Position numbers and translations under genes: made by a program | Shown here: positions 8,952-16,909 of the stretch, piece after piece | Position numbering within the stretch: the first letter of the stretch is position 1 | Layout of the letters: each line of letters begins with the position of its first letter | Notes under the pieces: generated by a model | What the model saw: the letters and a program-made list of their open reading frames with translations, nothing else | Told to the model about the DNA's origin: nothing | The model's database searches: none | Source of the DNA: Microvirga lupini | Lineage (GTDB): Bacteria > Pseudomonadota > Alphaproteobacteria > Rhizobiales > Beijerinckiaceae | DNA: 64,000 bases | Assembly (NCBI GenBank): GCA_000517005.1 | Contig: KI911965.1 | Span: forward strand, 261,027 to 325,026 | Direction of reading: 5' to 3'

Positions 8952-10060
8952 GCCACCAAGCCTCGCGCTTCCAGCTCCTTTCGGGCTTCGTTGACGAGAT
9001 CCTTGGCTTCCTGCTTGGCAACCCAATCGGCGAGTTCAGCCAAACCTTCCGCGAAATTCTTCCTCGGCTTGTAGCCCAGCTCCTGCTGGATCTTGCCGAT
9101 GTCGGCGATGCAATGGCGGATGTCGCCAATGCGTGCCTTTCCGGCAATTTCCGGCGTCATCGGTCGGTTCATCGCTTGCGACAGAAGCTCTGCGACTTCG
9201 GATACGGTCCGGTCCTGTCCACTGCCGACATTGTAGACGCCGCCCGGCGCCTTCTCATGGTCGAGCGCTAGAACAAAGGCCTGCGCCACATCCTCCACAT
9301 GAACGAAGTCGCGGCGCTGCTGGCCGTCCTCGAAGATCATCGGCGGCTGACCGTTGTGGAGCCGGGACGCAAAGATGGCGAGAACGCCGGTATAGGGGTT
9401 CGACAGAGCCTGCCCCGGCCCGTAAGCATTCCAGAGTCGGAGCGCCACCCCCTCCATGCCATAAGCCGGGCACAGGGTCAGCGTCAGCCGTTCTTGGACA
9501 TATTTCGAGAGCGCATAGACGGAAGCCAGCGCGGGCTTCTTCCACTCCGGCGTCGGAACGGGCACAAGGGGTCGACCTTGGTCGTCCAGCGGATCCCAGG
9601 GCTCGTCAGCGCTTATGCGAGGCTTGCGAATAACATCTTCGTAGATCCGGCCTCCTGCATCCTGATAGAGGCCTTCGCCATAGATGCTCATGGACGAGGC
9701 GACGAGCACCCGTTTCACCGGATTATCGATAAGCTGCTGGAACAGCACAGCTGTGCCATAATCGTTGACGGATACATAGCGGTCGACCGCATACATGCTC
9801 TGACCGACGCCAACCTCGGCGGCAAGGTGAATGACCTTCGTAGCACCCTTGAGTGCCCGCAGGAGCGCCGCCTCGTCACGCACGTCCCCTACAACAACCT
9901 CCACGTCCGGATCGAGTCCTTCGGTCTGCGTCCTGTCGCCGTGCACCTGCTCGATGAGACTGTCGAGCACGCGCACCTTGTGCCCGCGCTCCAAGCAGGC
10001 ACGCGCCACGTAGCGCCCGATGAAGCCTGCGCCGCCGGTAATGAGGATCGTATCCGTCAC
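8948..10060 (-). CDS. NAD-dependent nucleotide-sugar epimerase/dehydratase
   Basis: 370-aa extended SDR enzyme, first gene of the leftward operon. GGAGFIG is at residues 9-15, followed by RACLERGHKVRVLDSLIEQ, the AAEVGVGQSMY segment near 80, catalytic ASSMSIYGEG near 120 and YxxxK in SVYALSKYVQE near 175. The LDSLxxQVHGD segment resembles dTDP-L-rhamnose 4-epimerase-like proteins, so a C4 epimerisation is likely but unproved. I start at GTG 10060 because GGGAG stands seven bases before it and the NAD motif then sits at the normal distance from the N-terminus; the open frame extends to 10351 but that part has no SDR character. Confidence 0.83.
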   Translation of the reverse strand: MTDTILITGGAGFIGRYVARACLERGHKVRVLDSLIEQVHGDRTQTEGLDPDVEVVVGDVRDEAALLRALKGATKVIHLAAEVGVGQSMYAVDRYVSVNDYGTAVLFQQLIDNPVKRVLVASSMSIYGEGLYQDAGGRIYEDVIRKPRISADEPWDPLDDQGRPLVPVPTPEWKKPALASVYALSKYVQERLTLTLCPAYGMEGVALRLWNAYGPGQALSNPYTGVLAIFASRLHNGQPPMIFEDGQQRRDFVHVEDVAQAFVLALDHEKAPGGVYNVGSGQDRTVSEVAELLSQAMNRPMTPEIAGKARIGDIRHCIADIGKIQQELGYKPRKNFAEGLAELADWVAKQEAKDLVNEARKELEARGLVA

Positions 10061-10250
10061 AAAATATCTCCCGATTGGTTTCTGGTCTAAGCGCCAATAG
10101 ATCAGGCAGGAGACGAGAGCCCATTCCCAAGCTGGAAATGCGACGCAGAACATGCACATATTCCAGTCCGGGAGCAGGCTTTGCAGCAGACCTCGCCAAA
10201 CGAGGGCTGCGCCATATATCCCCTTCACAAGCTTGAGATTGCGTTCAGGA

Positions 10251-10275
10251 AACTCCGAGGGATCATCTTTGTTCC
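10251..10275 (-). promoter_or_regulatory. Weaker EcfG-type promoter candidate, leftward operon
   Basis: On the minus strand GGAAC (10275-10271), 16-base spacer, AGTT (10254-10251): one mismatch to GGAAC-N16/17-CGTT. It is about 190 bases from the GTG at 10060, a long leader, so support is limited. Confidence 0.3.
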
Positions 10276-10341
10276 TGACTTCCACAAGGTAGTTTAGGCG
10301 CTCAGCCGCGAAGACAAGAGTCACAGGCACGGAATCTGAGC

Positions 10342-10367
10342 GGAACAACAAACCTTCCTCAAGCGTT
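10342..10367 (+). promoter_or_regulatory. EcfG-type (general stress sigma) promoter for ino1 operon
   Basis: GGAAC at 10342-10346, 17-base spacer, CGTT at 10364-10367: exact match to the alphaproteobacterial general stress consensus. It is 105 bases before the ino1 start codon. Confidence 0.55.
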
Positions 10368-10472
10368 GAAGGCCAAGCTTTTGGAAGAGGCTCAGGTCGG
10401 TTACCTGCGGCCTGTCGATGCGCTTTTGTTTAAAAGGCAAGCATCCGTCCGGCCATACATGGGAGATCCGTT

Positions 10473-11555
10473 ATGAGTTCGAGGAAGGTCCGGGTCGGGA
10501 TCGTGGGCGTCGGCAATTGCGCCTCGTCCTTCGTACAGGGCCTCACCTATTACAAAGATGCAAAGGGCAACGAACCTGTGCCCGGGTTGATGAATGTTGA
10601 ACTCGGCGGATACCACATTAGTGATATCGAGATGTCCGCAGCCTTCGACGTGAATGCCTCGAAAGTGGGGCGCGACCTGTCCGACGCGATCTTTGCAGAG
10701 CCTAACAATACGCACCGGTTCTCGGCCGTCCCGCAGAGCGGGATCAATGTCAACCGGGGCAAGACCCTTGATGGGCTCGGCAAGTATTTGTGCGACGTGA
10801 TCGAGGAATCGCCTGATGATGAGGCGGATGTCACCACGATCCTGCGCCAATCCAAAACAGATGTCCTTGTCTCTTATCTCCCTGTTGGCTCACAGAAAGC
10901 CACCGAGTGGTATGCCGAGCGGGCGCTCGAAGCGGGCTGCGCCTTCGTGAACTGCATCCCCGTCTTCATCGCTTCGAACCCGGAATGGCGCAAGCGCTTC
11001 GAAGAGCGCGGTCTTCCCATCATCGGCGATGACATCAAGAGCCAGGTCGGCGCCACCATCGTTCACCGCGTTCTGGCCAACCTCTTCCGGGAACGCGGCG
11101 TACGGCTCGACCGCACCTATCAGCTCAACTTTGGCGGCAATACCGATTTCCAGAACATGCTGGAACGCGAGCGGCTCGAATCGAAGAAAATATCCAAGAC
11201 GCAGGCCGTCACGAGCCAGCTCGACATCTCGCTGCCCGCGAGCGACATCCATGTGGGGCCAAGCGACCACGTGCCGTGGCTCACCGATCGCAAATGGGCG
11301 TACATCCGGCTCGAAGGAACGACCTTCGGCAGGGTTCCGCTGAACATGGAAGTGAAGCTCGAAGTCTGGGACTCCCCGAATTCCGCCGGCATCGTGATCG
11401 ATGCTGTGCGCTGCGCGAAGATCGCCATGGATCGCAAGATCGGCGGTGCCCTCACCGGCCCATCCAGCTACTTCATGAAGTCGCCGCCGCAGCAATTCAC
11501 CGACAACGAAGCCCGTGATAGAACCATGCGCTTCATCAGCGGCGATGAAGATTAG
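10473..11555 (+). CDS. ino1: Inositol-3-phosphate synthase (myo-inositol-1-phosphate synthase)
   Basis: 360-aa cytosolic enzyme converting glucose 6-phosphate to 1D-myo-inositol 3-phosphate with bound NAD. The dinucleotide loop [12 protein letters not shown] is at about 9-20; the conserved [13 protein letters not shown] is near 160, [17 protein letters not shown] near 185 (active-site Asp/Lys), the [12 protein letters not shown] segment near 216, and the family tail [10 protein letters not shown] near 335. The short length matches the bacterial (actinobacterial-type) rather than the 500-aa eukaryotic enzymes. GGGAGA stands six bases before ATG. It heads the rightward operon of a glycosyltransferase cluster, so the inositol is probably the acceptor or core of a glycoconjugate and not a catabolic substrate. 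Confidence 0.93.
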   Translation: MSSRKVRVGIVGVGNCASSFVQGLTYYKDAKGNEPVPGLMNVELGGYHISDIEMSAAFDVNASKVGRDLSDAIFAEPNNTHRFSAVPQSGINVNRGKTLDGLGKYLCDVIEESPDDEADVTTILRQSKTDVLVSYLPVGSQKATEWYAERALEAGCAFVNCIPVFIASNPEWRKRFEERGLPIIGDDIKSQVGATIVHRVLANLFRERGVRLDRTYQLNFGGNTDFQNMLERERLESKKISKTQAVTSQLDISLPASDIHVGPSDHVPWLTDRKWAYIRLEGTTFGRVPLNMEVKLEVWDSPNSAGIVIDAVRCAKIAMDRKIGGALTGPSSYFMKSPPQQFTDNEARDRTMRFISGDED

Positions 11556-11572
11556 GACGCAGGAGGGTCGAG

Positions 11573-12172
11573 ATGACCACTACGTTCTTTCTCGTGCGTC
11601 ATGCGGCCCATGATCGGGTCGGCACTGTTCTGTGCGGGCGCAAGCCGGGCGTAAACCTCGGCTCTGTTGGGAAAGCCCAAGCAGAACGCTTGGCGCAACG
11701 CTTTGCCAGCGAGAACGTGGCCTGCATTCGCACAAGCCCTCTTGAGCGCGCTCTGGAGACGGCACAGCCCATTGCATCCCGCCTCGAACAGACTCTTCAT
11801 GTTTGCGACGCTATCAACGAGATCAACTTCGGCCGCTGGTCCGGCATGAGTTTCGAAGCACTGATCCGGGATCCGCGCTGGTCATCGTGGAACAGTTCAC
11901 GCAGCACCAGCCGCCCTCCGGGAGGCGAGACAATGCTGGAGGTCCAAGGACGCATTGTCGGAGCCATGGAGCAGTTGCGCGGACTTTATGCGGAGCAGAC
12001 GGTCATTCTTGTGAGCCACAGCGATGTGATCAAGGCTGCCCTCCTCTATTACCTCGGCATGCCGATCGACGCCTATGGCCGCTTGGAGGTCGGGCCCGCC
12101 TCGATCAGCACTCTCGTTGTGGGAGACTGGGGCTCCAAGGTTCTGCGGTTGAACGAAGTGGTGGCCGCATGA
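11573..12172 (+). CDS. Histidine phosphatase (phosphoglycerate mutase superfamily)
   Basis: 199-aa phosphatase of the branch-1 histidine superfamily. Catalytic motif is LVRHAAHD (about 7-14; RHA in place of the more usual RHG), the second Arg is in RTSPLERALETAQPI near 50, the proton donor Glu in NEINFGRWSGMSFE near 85, and the second His in LVSHSDVIK near 143. Seventeen bases after ino1 and overlapping the next gene by ATGA, so co-transcribed. A fitting role is removal of the phosphate from inositol phosphate or from a phosphorylated glycoside intermediate, but that is inferred from position only; members of this superfamily also act on glucosyl-3-phosphoglycerate, cobalamin and phosphoglycerate. 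Confidence 0.85.
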   Translation: MTTTFFLVRHAAHDRVGTVLCGRKPGVNLGSVGKAQAERLAQRFASENVACIRTSPLERALETAQPIASRLEQTLHVCDAINEINFGRWSGMSFEALIRDPRWSSWNSSRSTSRPPGGETMLEVQGRIVGAMEQLRGLYAEQTVILVSHSDVIKAALLYYLGMPIDAYGRLEVGPASISTLVVGDWGSKVLRLNEVVAA

Positions 12173-13278
12173 AGATCGTCATATTCGGCCTGACCATCTC
12201 TTCATCCTGGGGCAACGGCCACGCGACCCTCTGGCGAGGTTTGTGCCGGGCACTCGCGAAGCGGGGTCATAAGGTCGTGTTCTTCGAGAAGGATGTGCCC
12301 TATTACGCCGCGACCAGGGATCTTTTCGAAATCCCTGGCGGCGATCTCATTCTCTACGAGGATTGGGTCAGCATTCGCCATCGAGCAGACGCGGAACTCA
12401 AGGACGCAGATATGGCCATGGTCACCTCCTATTGTCCGGACGGCATCGCAGCCGGCGATCTTTTATTGACGGCATTACGCGCCACCCGCGTGTTCTACGA
12501 TCTCGACACGCCGGTCACCTTTTCGCGCTTGGATGCAGGCGAGCCGATCAGCTATATCGGCCCTCGCGGACTTGGCGATTTCGACCTCGTACTGAGCTAC
12601 ACGGGAGGCCAAGCCATCAGGAGGCTGCAGACGGAGCTTGGAGCAAGACGTGTTGCTCCTCTTTACGGCCATGTGGACCCTGATGTGCACCGCCCGGTGC
12701 CCAGCATCCAGCATTACGTCTCCGATCTCTCCTACCTCGGCACCTATGCGGCGGATCGTCAGGAAGCCCTGCAGCGTCTCTTCATCGATCCTGCTGCTCA
12801 CCACTCAGACCGGCGCTTCCTGATTGGCGGAGCGCAATACCCGGAGGACTTCCCCTGGCAGCCTAACATTCATTACGTGCGGCACCTTCCTCCATCGGAG
12901 CATCCAGCCTTCTTCTCGTCGTCGCGACTTACACTCAACATCACACGGCAAGCCATGGCCGAGATGGGTTGGTGCCCATCCGGACGCCTGTTCGAAGCAG
13001 CGGCCTGCGGCACACCCATTCTCTCGGACAATTGGGAGGGCCTCGACAGCTTCTTCGAGCCAGGCAGGGAGATCCTGATTGCCGGAGACACGGAGGATAT
13101 CGTTACAGCTCTCGACCTCACCGATGCTGAGCTGAAGCGTATTGCCAAGGCGGGCCGGGAGAGGGCGCTCGAAATGCATACATCGGAGCACAGGGCAAAG
13201 GAGCTTGAGATCCTGCTCGAAGGCTCCACTTCCCTCTCGTCCTCGACCGGCGGCTCGGCCGCCATGATGGAGGCCTGA
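12169..13278 (+). CDS. CgeB-like glycosyltransferase
   Basis: 369-aa GT-B family protein, paralogue of the gene at 3351 with the same length. Shared motifs: LTISSSWGNGHATLWRG (about 8-24), EKDVPYYAATRDL near 43, FYDLDTPVTFSRL near 108, DLSYLGTYAADRQ near 184, and the donor signature CPSGRLFEAAACGTPILS near 264-281. The ATG at 12169 overlaps the phosphatase stop as ATGA; the frame is open further upstream but that part is a shadow of the phosphatase. Its position directly after ino1 and a phosphatase makes inositol or an inositol-bearing molecule a likely acceptor. Confidence 0.86.
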   Translation: MKIVIFGLTISSSWGNGHATLWRGLCRALAKRGHKVVFFEKDVPYYAATRDLFEIPGGDLILYEDWVSIRHRADAELKDADMAMVTSYCPDGIAAGDLLLTALRATRVFYDLDTPVTFSRLDAGEPISYIGPRGLGDFDLVLSYTGGQAIRRLQTELGARRVAPLYGHVDPDVHRPVPSIQHYVSDLSYLGTYAADRQEALQRLFIDPAAHHSDRRFLIGGAQYPEDFPWQPNIHYVRHLPPSEHPAFFSSSRLTLNITRQAMAEMGWCPSGRLFEAAACGTPILSDNWEGLDSFFEPGREILIAGDTEDIVTALDLTDAELKRIAKAGRERALEMHTSEHRAKELEILLEGSTSLSSSTGGSAAMMEA

Positions 13279-13280
13279 CC

Positions 13281-14093
13281 ATGTGGGGGATCATACCCGC
13301 GGCCGGGATCGGCAGCCGCATCCAGCCGCTGGCTTTCTCGAAAGAGCTTCTGCCCGTAGGAAGCCGCCTCGACAACGGCGTCGAGCGCCCCTGCGCCGTC
13401 AGTGAATACCTCGTCGAGCGCATGATCCATGGCGGAGCGGATAAGATCTGCTTCGTCATTTCTCCCGGCAAATCCGATATCATGGAGTATTACGGCGCAA
13501 GCTACGGCAGCGCTTCCATTGCCTATGTGGTGCAACCGCAGCCCAGCGGATTATGCGATGCGATCTTCCAGGCGGCTCCGCTCATTCCGTCAAGTGAGAG
13601 CGTGATTGTCGGCCTACCGGATACGGTCTGGTTTCCTGAAAAGGCGCTGGCGGAACTACCGGACGGATTTCTCTCGTTCCTGCTCTTCCCAGTCGACAAT
13701 CCGGAGGTCTTCGACGCCGTTATCATGGACGAGACGATGCATGTCAGGGAGATCCAGGTGAAACGGGCGGACGCCGCCTCACGCTGGATCTGGGGCGCCT
13801 TCAAGATGCCGGGTCAGGTTCTGGAGGAATTGCGCCAGCTTTGGATTTCGCGCGATCGCCAGGATGAGTATTTCGGCACGCTCGTGAACGCCTATCTGGC
13901 CGAGGGAGGCCAGGCCATCGGCGTGAAGGCGGGCGAATCCTATGTCGACGTCGGAACCCTGCACGGCTATCGCGCTGCGATCGGATTGCTAAGCGAGGCC
14001 GCTCAGCACGACACCATGACCGGAGCCCGTGTGGCTCTCGGCTGGCCTGCGGGGCGCCTTCCGCGTGGGCTTCATGACTTGAACAGGGAGTAG
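13281..14093 (+). CDS. Sugar-phosphate nucleotidyltransferase
   Basis: 270-aa enzyme of the glucose-1-phosphate thymidylyl/uridylyltransferase fold. The nucleotide-binding signature is at the very N-terminus: IIPAAGIGSRIQPLAFSKELLPV (spaced GxGxR with catalytic Lys about 21). Further support: VVQPQPSGLCDAIFQAAPL near 82 (base-binding), GLPDTVWFP near 110 (metal-binding Asp), and YVDVGTLHGYRAAI near 225, the usual end of the catalytic domain. Two bases after the glycosyltransferase stop. It should activate a hexose 1-phosphate to an NDP-sugar for the cluster's transferases; which nucleotide or sugar is not visible. Confidence 0.85.
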   Translation: MWGIIPAAGIGSRIQPLAFSKELLPVGSRLDNGVERPCAVSEYLVERMIHGGADKICFVISPGKSDIMEYYGASYGSASIAYVVQPQPSGLCDAIFQAAPLIPSSESVIVGLPDTVWFPEKALAELPDGFLSFLLFPVDNPEVFDAVIMDETMHVREIQVKRADAASRWIWGAFKMPGQVLEELRQLWISRDRQDEYFGTLVNAYLAEGGQAIGVKAGESYVDVGTLHGYRAAIGLLSEAAQHDTMTGARVALGWPAGRLPRGLHDLNRE

Positions 14094-14101
14094 CTGTCAC
14101 C

Positions 14102-14875
14102 ATGAATGCCATCGATCCCACGCCGCCTGACGAAATCCGCCGGAAGGCTGAAGCGCTCGGGCCATGGTTTCACAATATCGAGCTGAAGGATGGCGTCTGG
14201 ACCGCGCCCAACCACTTCCTCGGCAATTATCCCGCCATCAAGTGGCAGCAATTTTCCGACGCGATTCCGCAGGATCTCACCGGGAAAAGCGTGCTCGACA
14301 TCGGCTGCAACGGCGGCTTCTATTCCATGGAGATGAAGAAGCGCGGCGCCGAACGCGTGCTGGGCATCGATTTCGACGAGACCTATCTCGCTCAGGCCCG
14401 TTTTGCTGCGCAGACAATGGACTACGACATCGAGTTTAGCAAGCTTTCCGTCTATGATTTAGGTCGGCTCGACGAGCGCTTCGACGTGGTGCTCTTCATG
14501 GGCGTGCTCTACCACCTGCGCCATCCATTGCTGGCGCTCGACCTCATTCACGAGCACGTCGCCAAAGACCTTCTCGTGTTCCAGTCGATGCAGCGCGGAT
14601 CGGCTGATGTCATGCCTGTCGAGGAGAACTATACCTTCTGGCAGACGGATCACTTCGACGATCCGCGCTATCCGAAGATGCACTTCATCGAGCATCGCTA
14701 TGCCGATGACCCCACGAATTGGTGGGCCCCGAATGCAGCCTGCGTTGAAGCGATGCTCCGCAGTGCCGGATTCGAGATCGTCCAACATCCGGAAACCGAA
14801 GTTTACATATGCCGCCGTGTCGATGCCCCGCACGGTGCGGGTGCCGTCTATCCGGCCCAAGGGAGAACCGCATGA
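14102..14875 (+). CDS. Class I SAM-dependent methyltransferase (TIGR04290-like)
   Basis: 257-aa methyltransferase. The SAM-binding motif I is SVLDIGCNGGFYSMEM (about 61-76), the acidic residue ending strand 2 is in VLGIDFDETYL near 88, and motif IV/V is VLFMGVLYHLRHPLLALDL near 129. N-terminus AEALGPWFHNIEL and the WWAPNAACVEAMLRSAGFE segment near 203 resemble a family annotated as TIGR04290 methyltransferases, which from memory occurs in conserved sugar clusters like this one. Eight bases after the nucleotidyltransferase; overlaps the glycosidase by ATGA. Likely O-methylates a sugar or inositol of the product; acceptor unknown. Confidence 0.85.
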   Translation: MNAIDPTPPDEIRRKAEALGPWFHNIELKDGVWTAPNHFLGNYPAIKWQQFSDAIPQDLTGKSVLDIGCNGGFYSMEMKKRGAERVLGIDFDETYLAQARFAAQTMDYDIEFSKLSVYDLGRLDERFDVVLFMGVLYHLRHPLLALDLIHEHVAKDLLVFQSMQRGSADVMPVEENYTFWQTDHFDDPRYPKMHFIEHRYADDPTNWWAPNAACVEAMLRSAGFEIVQHPETEVYICRRVDAPHGAGAVYPAQGRTA

Positions 14876-15801
14876 TCGAAGCCGCAATGATCTGGAACGA
14901 GCCCAACAACAAGTCTCACTGGGACCCGGAGATCGATCCGGATTGGAAGCTCTTCTCCGAGATGGCAATTGTCGCGGGTCAGGCGATCAAAGCCGAGAAT
15001 TCCAACCTCCCGCGTGCCCTCGGAGGCATCTCGCCCATTGATCCAGGCTTCATCAAGAAACTGGAAGGCCACGGCACCCTCGATCACATCGATATTGTTG
15101 CCGTGCACGGCTTCCCGCTCGACTGGAACCTGTGGCAGATCCACGAATGGCCTGCGAAGATCGACGAGATCCGCGCCGTGACGGACAAGCCCATCTGGGT
15201 GAGCGAAGTCGGCATCTCGACATTCGGGGCCGAGGAGGTTCAGGTTTGGGGGTTGAACCGGACTGCCGAACTTCTGATCGGCAAGGTGCCAAAGATCCAT
15301 TGGTACAGCCTCTATGATCTCCCTCGTGCCTGGGAGGCCACGACGCGCCATAGGGAGGCCGAAGGTTCGTCCTATTACCGGCATTTCTACATGGGTCTCC
15401 TGCGCGAAGACGGCACGCCGAAGCCTGCTCTCGAGGAATTCGCGAAATACACGCCCCAGATGGGCCTATGCCAGTGGTTCCACTATGAGGACCATCGCCT
15501 CGACGATGCCGTGGCATGGATGAAGCGGCTCGGCGTGAAGGACCTGCGCACTGGCCTGTCCTGGGCCGACAGCTTCCGCCCGAATGCGCTGGACTGGTTC
15601 GATCGTCAGATTGAGGCGCTTGCGGATTTCGACGTGACCGTGACCTTCTGCTTCACGCCGGAGCATCGTGGGATTGCGCCACACCACACCAGTGCACCGC
15701 AGGTGAAGGAGGAATTCGCGGAATTCTGCGCCAGCATGATCCGCCGCTATGCGCCTTCCAGCCGGCCTTCCCAAGCGAGCAAGGTTCTGGAAGTTCTCTG
15801 A
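14872..15801 (+). CDS. Clan GH-A glycosidase (beta-xylosidase-like), apparently circularly permuted
   Basis: 309-aa TIM-barrel glycosidase without signal peptide, so cytosolic. The acid/base motif IWNEPN (Glu10) stands at the very start and the nucleophile motif WVSEVGIST (Glu112) follows, whereas in GH39-like enzymes about 130-150 residues (strands 1-3) precede NEP. Here those strands appear after the end of the barrel: GLCQWFHYEDHRLDDAVAW, GVKDLRTGLSWADSF, FDVTVTFCF and EFCASMIRRYA, at residues 198-293. The order is therefore strands 4-8 then 1-3. Start at 14872 overlaps the methyltransferase stop as ATGA, and no barrel sequence lies upstream in any frame. It may trim or transglycosylate the cluster's glycoconjugate. 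Confidence 0.8.
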   Translation: MIEAAMIWNEPNNKSHWDPEIDPDWKLFSEMAIVAGQAIKAENSNLPRALGGISPIDPGFIKKLEGHGTLDHIDIVAVHGFPLDWNLWQIHEWPAKIDEIRAVTDKPIWVSEVGISTFGAEEVQVWGLNRTAELLIGKVPKIHWYSLYDLPRAWEATTRHREAEGSSYYRHFYMGLLREDGTPKPALEEFAKYTPQMGLCQWFHYEDHRLDDAVAWMKRLGVKDLRTGLSWADSFRPNALDWFDRQIEALADFDVTVTFCFTPEHRGIAPHHTSAPQVKEEFAEFCASMIRRYAPSSRPSQASKVLEVL

Positions 15802-15825
15802 ACCTGCTTGATCAGCACCTGTAAA

Positions 15826-15858
15826 AGGCGGCTGAACGTGGGTTCATCCGCCTCCGTA
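15826..15858. terminator. Bidirectional terminator between convergent operons
   Basis: Inverted repeat AGGCGGCTGAAC (15826-15837) / GTTCATCCGCCT (15842-15853), 11 of 12 pairs, 4-base loop, followed rightward by CCGTATTTTC. It lies between the glycosidase and the convergent oxidoreductase. Confidence 0.65.
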
Positions 15859-15883
15859 TTTTCAAGATCTGTTAGATCAAGTC

Positions 15884-16909
15884 CTATCGTCCGTAGATCC
15901 GATCGAGAACCCTCGCGACGTCCACCAGCTGCTCCGCTGCCGGATCGAAGCGTTCACCCGCCGCCAAGCGTGAAGCCCAATCTGCGGCCGCACGGCCGCC
16001 CCACTCATCCGGAGGCATAGTCAAGATCTCTCGCGACGTGCCCCGATAACGCTCCGCCGTGAAGTCATAGAACGATCCGTTCACATTGCGCAGGGATAGG
16101 CCACCTTTCGTCCCATAGAACGTGGCGGAGATCATTGCATCGCACCCGGCCTGAAGCCGCCAGGAACAGGCGAGCTGCACCACGGCGCCCGTCTCCAGCT
16201 CCATGGTCGCGACGGCGTAATCCTCCACCTGTGATGCAGTATCCTTCAGCGGGGCACCGCCTGCGAAGAGTTTCCCCGTCACACTCGCGACACCAGGATT
16301 GCTCATGGTCCATAAAGCGAGATCGACCAGATGAACACCAAGGTCCATCACGCAGCCGCCGCCGGAGAGTGCCGGATCGTAGAACCACGGCTTGTCCGGG
16401 CCATAAGCATTGTGGAACACGAGATCCACGGCATAGATGTGACCCACCTCACCTGAATCGATGACCTCGCGGATACGGCGCATCCCTTCCGTGAACCGGT
16501 AGGAGAGATCGACGCACAACAGTCGATTCGACTTGCGCGCGGTATCGACCACTGCCTGCACTTCCGGCGCCGTCCGCCCGAGCGGCTTCTGGCAGAACAC
16601 GGCGACGCCGCGCTCCAGGGTCCGGATCGACTGTTCCGCATGCATGGCGCTCGGGGTCGCAATCACGACGCCATCGACGCCGAGGTCGAGGATATCGTCG
16701 AGGGTCACAACGAGCTGCGCCTCAGGTGCCAGCTTGCCGGCCTCGGCTGCTATCTCAGGCGACGGATCGGCGATGGCGGTAACATCGACGGCTCCAGTGC
16801 CAAGGATCGCCTGCATGCGGTGCCGGCCGATCCAGCCGACGCCGAGGAAGCCTAGGCGCGGGCGCGCAAGGGAGGCTTCGGGAGACGCCTTTAGAATCCG
16901 CCGCGCCAT
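15884..16909 (-). CDS. Gfo/Idh/MocA family oxidoreductase
   Basis: 341-aa NAD(P)-dependent sugar/inositol dehydrogenase-type protein. N-terminal Rossmann fold with GFLGVGWIGRHR (about 20-31), VTAIADPSPE near 47, the catalytic-lysine motif FCQKPLGRTAPEV near 107 (EKP usual, QKP here), and C-terminal domain with DLGVHLVDLALW near 200 (conserved Asp/His) . Family members oxidise inositol, hexoses or nucleotide sugars. Its start overlaps the dehydrogenase stop by one base (TGATG), so the two form a pair that converges on the inositol cluster; an inositol or sugar dehydrogenase in the same pathway is likely but unproved. Confidence 0.85.
   Translation of the reverse strand: MARRILKASPEASLARPRLGFLGVGWIGRHRMQAILGTGAVDVTAIADPSPEIAAEAGKLAPEAQLVVTLDDILDLGVDGVVIATPSAMHAEQSIRTLERGVAVFCQKPLGRTAPEVQAVVDTARKSNRLLCVDLSYRFTEGMRRIREVIDSGEVGHIYAVDLVFHNAYGPDKPWFYDPALSGGGCVMDLGVHLVDLALWTMSNPGVASVTGKLFAGGAPLKDTASQVEDYAVATMELETGAVVQLACSWRLQAGCDAMISATFYGTKGGLSLRNVNGSFYDFTAERYRGTSREILTMPPDEWGGRAAADWASRLAAGERFDPAAEQLVDVARVLDRIYGR

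Larger units (their letters stand above)
10061..10472. other. Divergent control region between the two arms of the sugar/inositol cluster
   Basis: 412 bases between the epimerase (leftward) and ino1 (rightward). It holds a perfect EcfG motif facing ino1 (10342-10367) and a near-match facing the epimerase (10251-10275). No small gene is supported; the leftward open frame across it lacks a ribosome site and protein-like composition. Confidence 0.6.

Noticed and set aside
10061-10351. 97-codon N-terminal extension of the epimerase with hydrophobic segment
   Set aside because: No ribosome site, no SDR character; the GTG at 10060 with GGGAG puts the NAD motif at the normal place.
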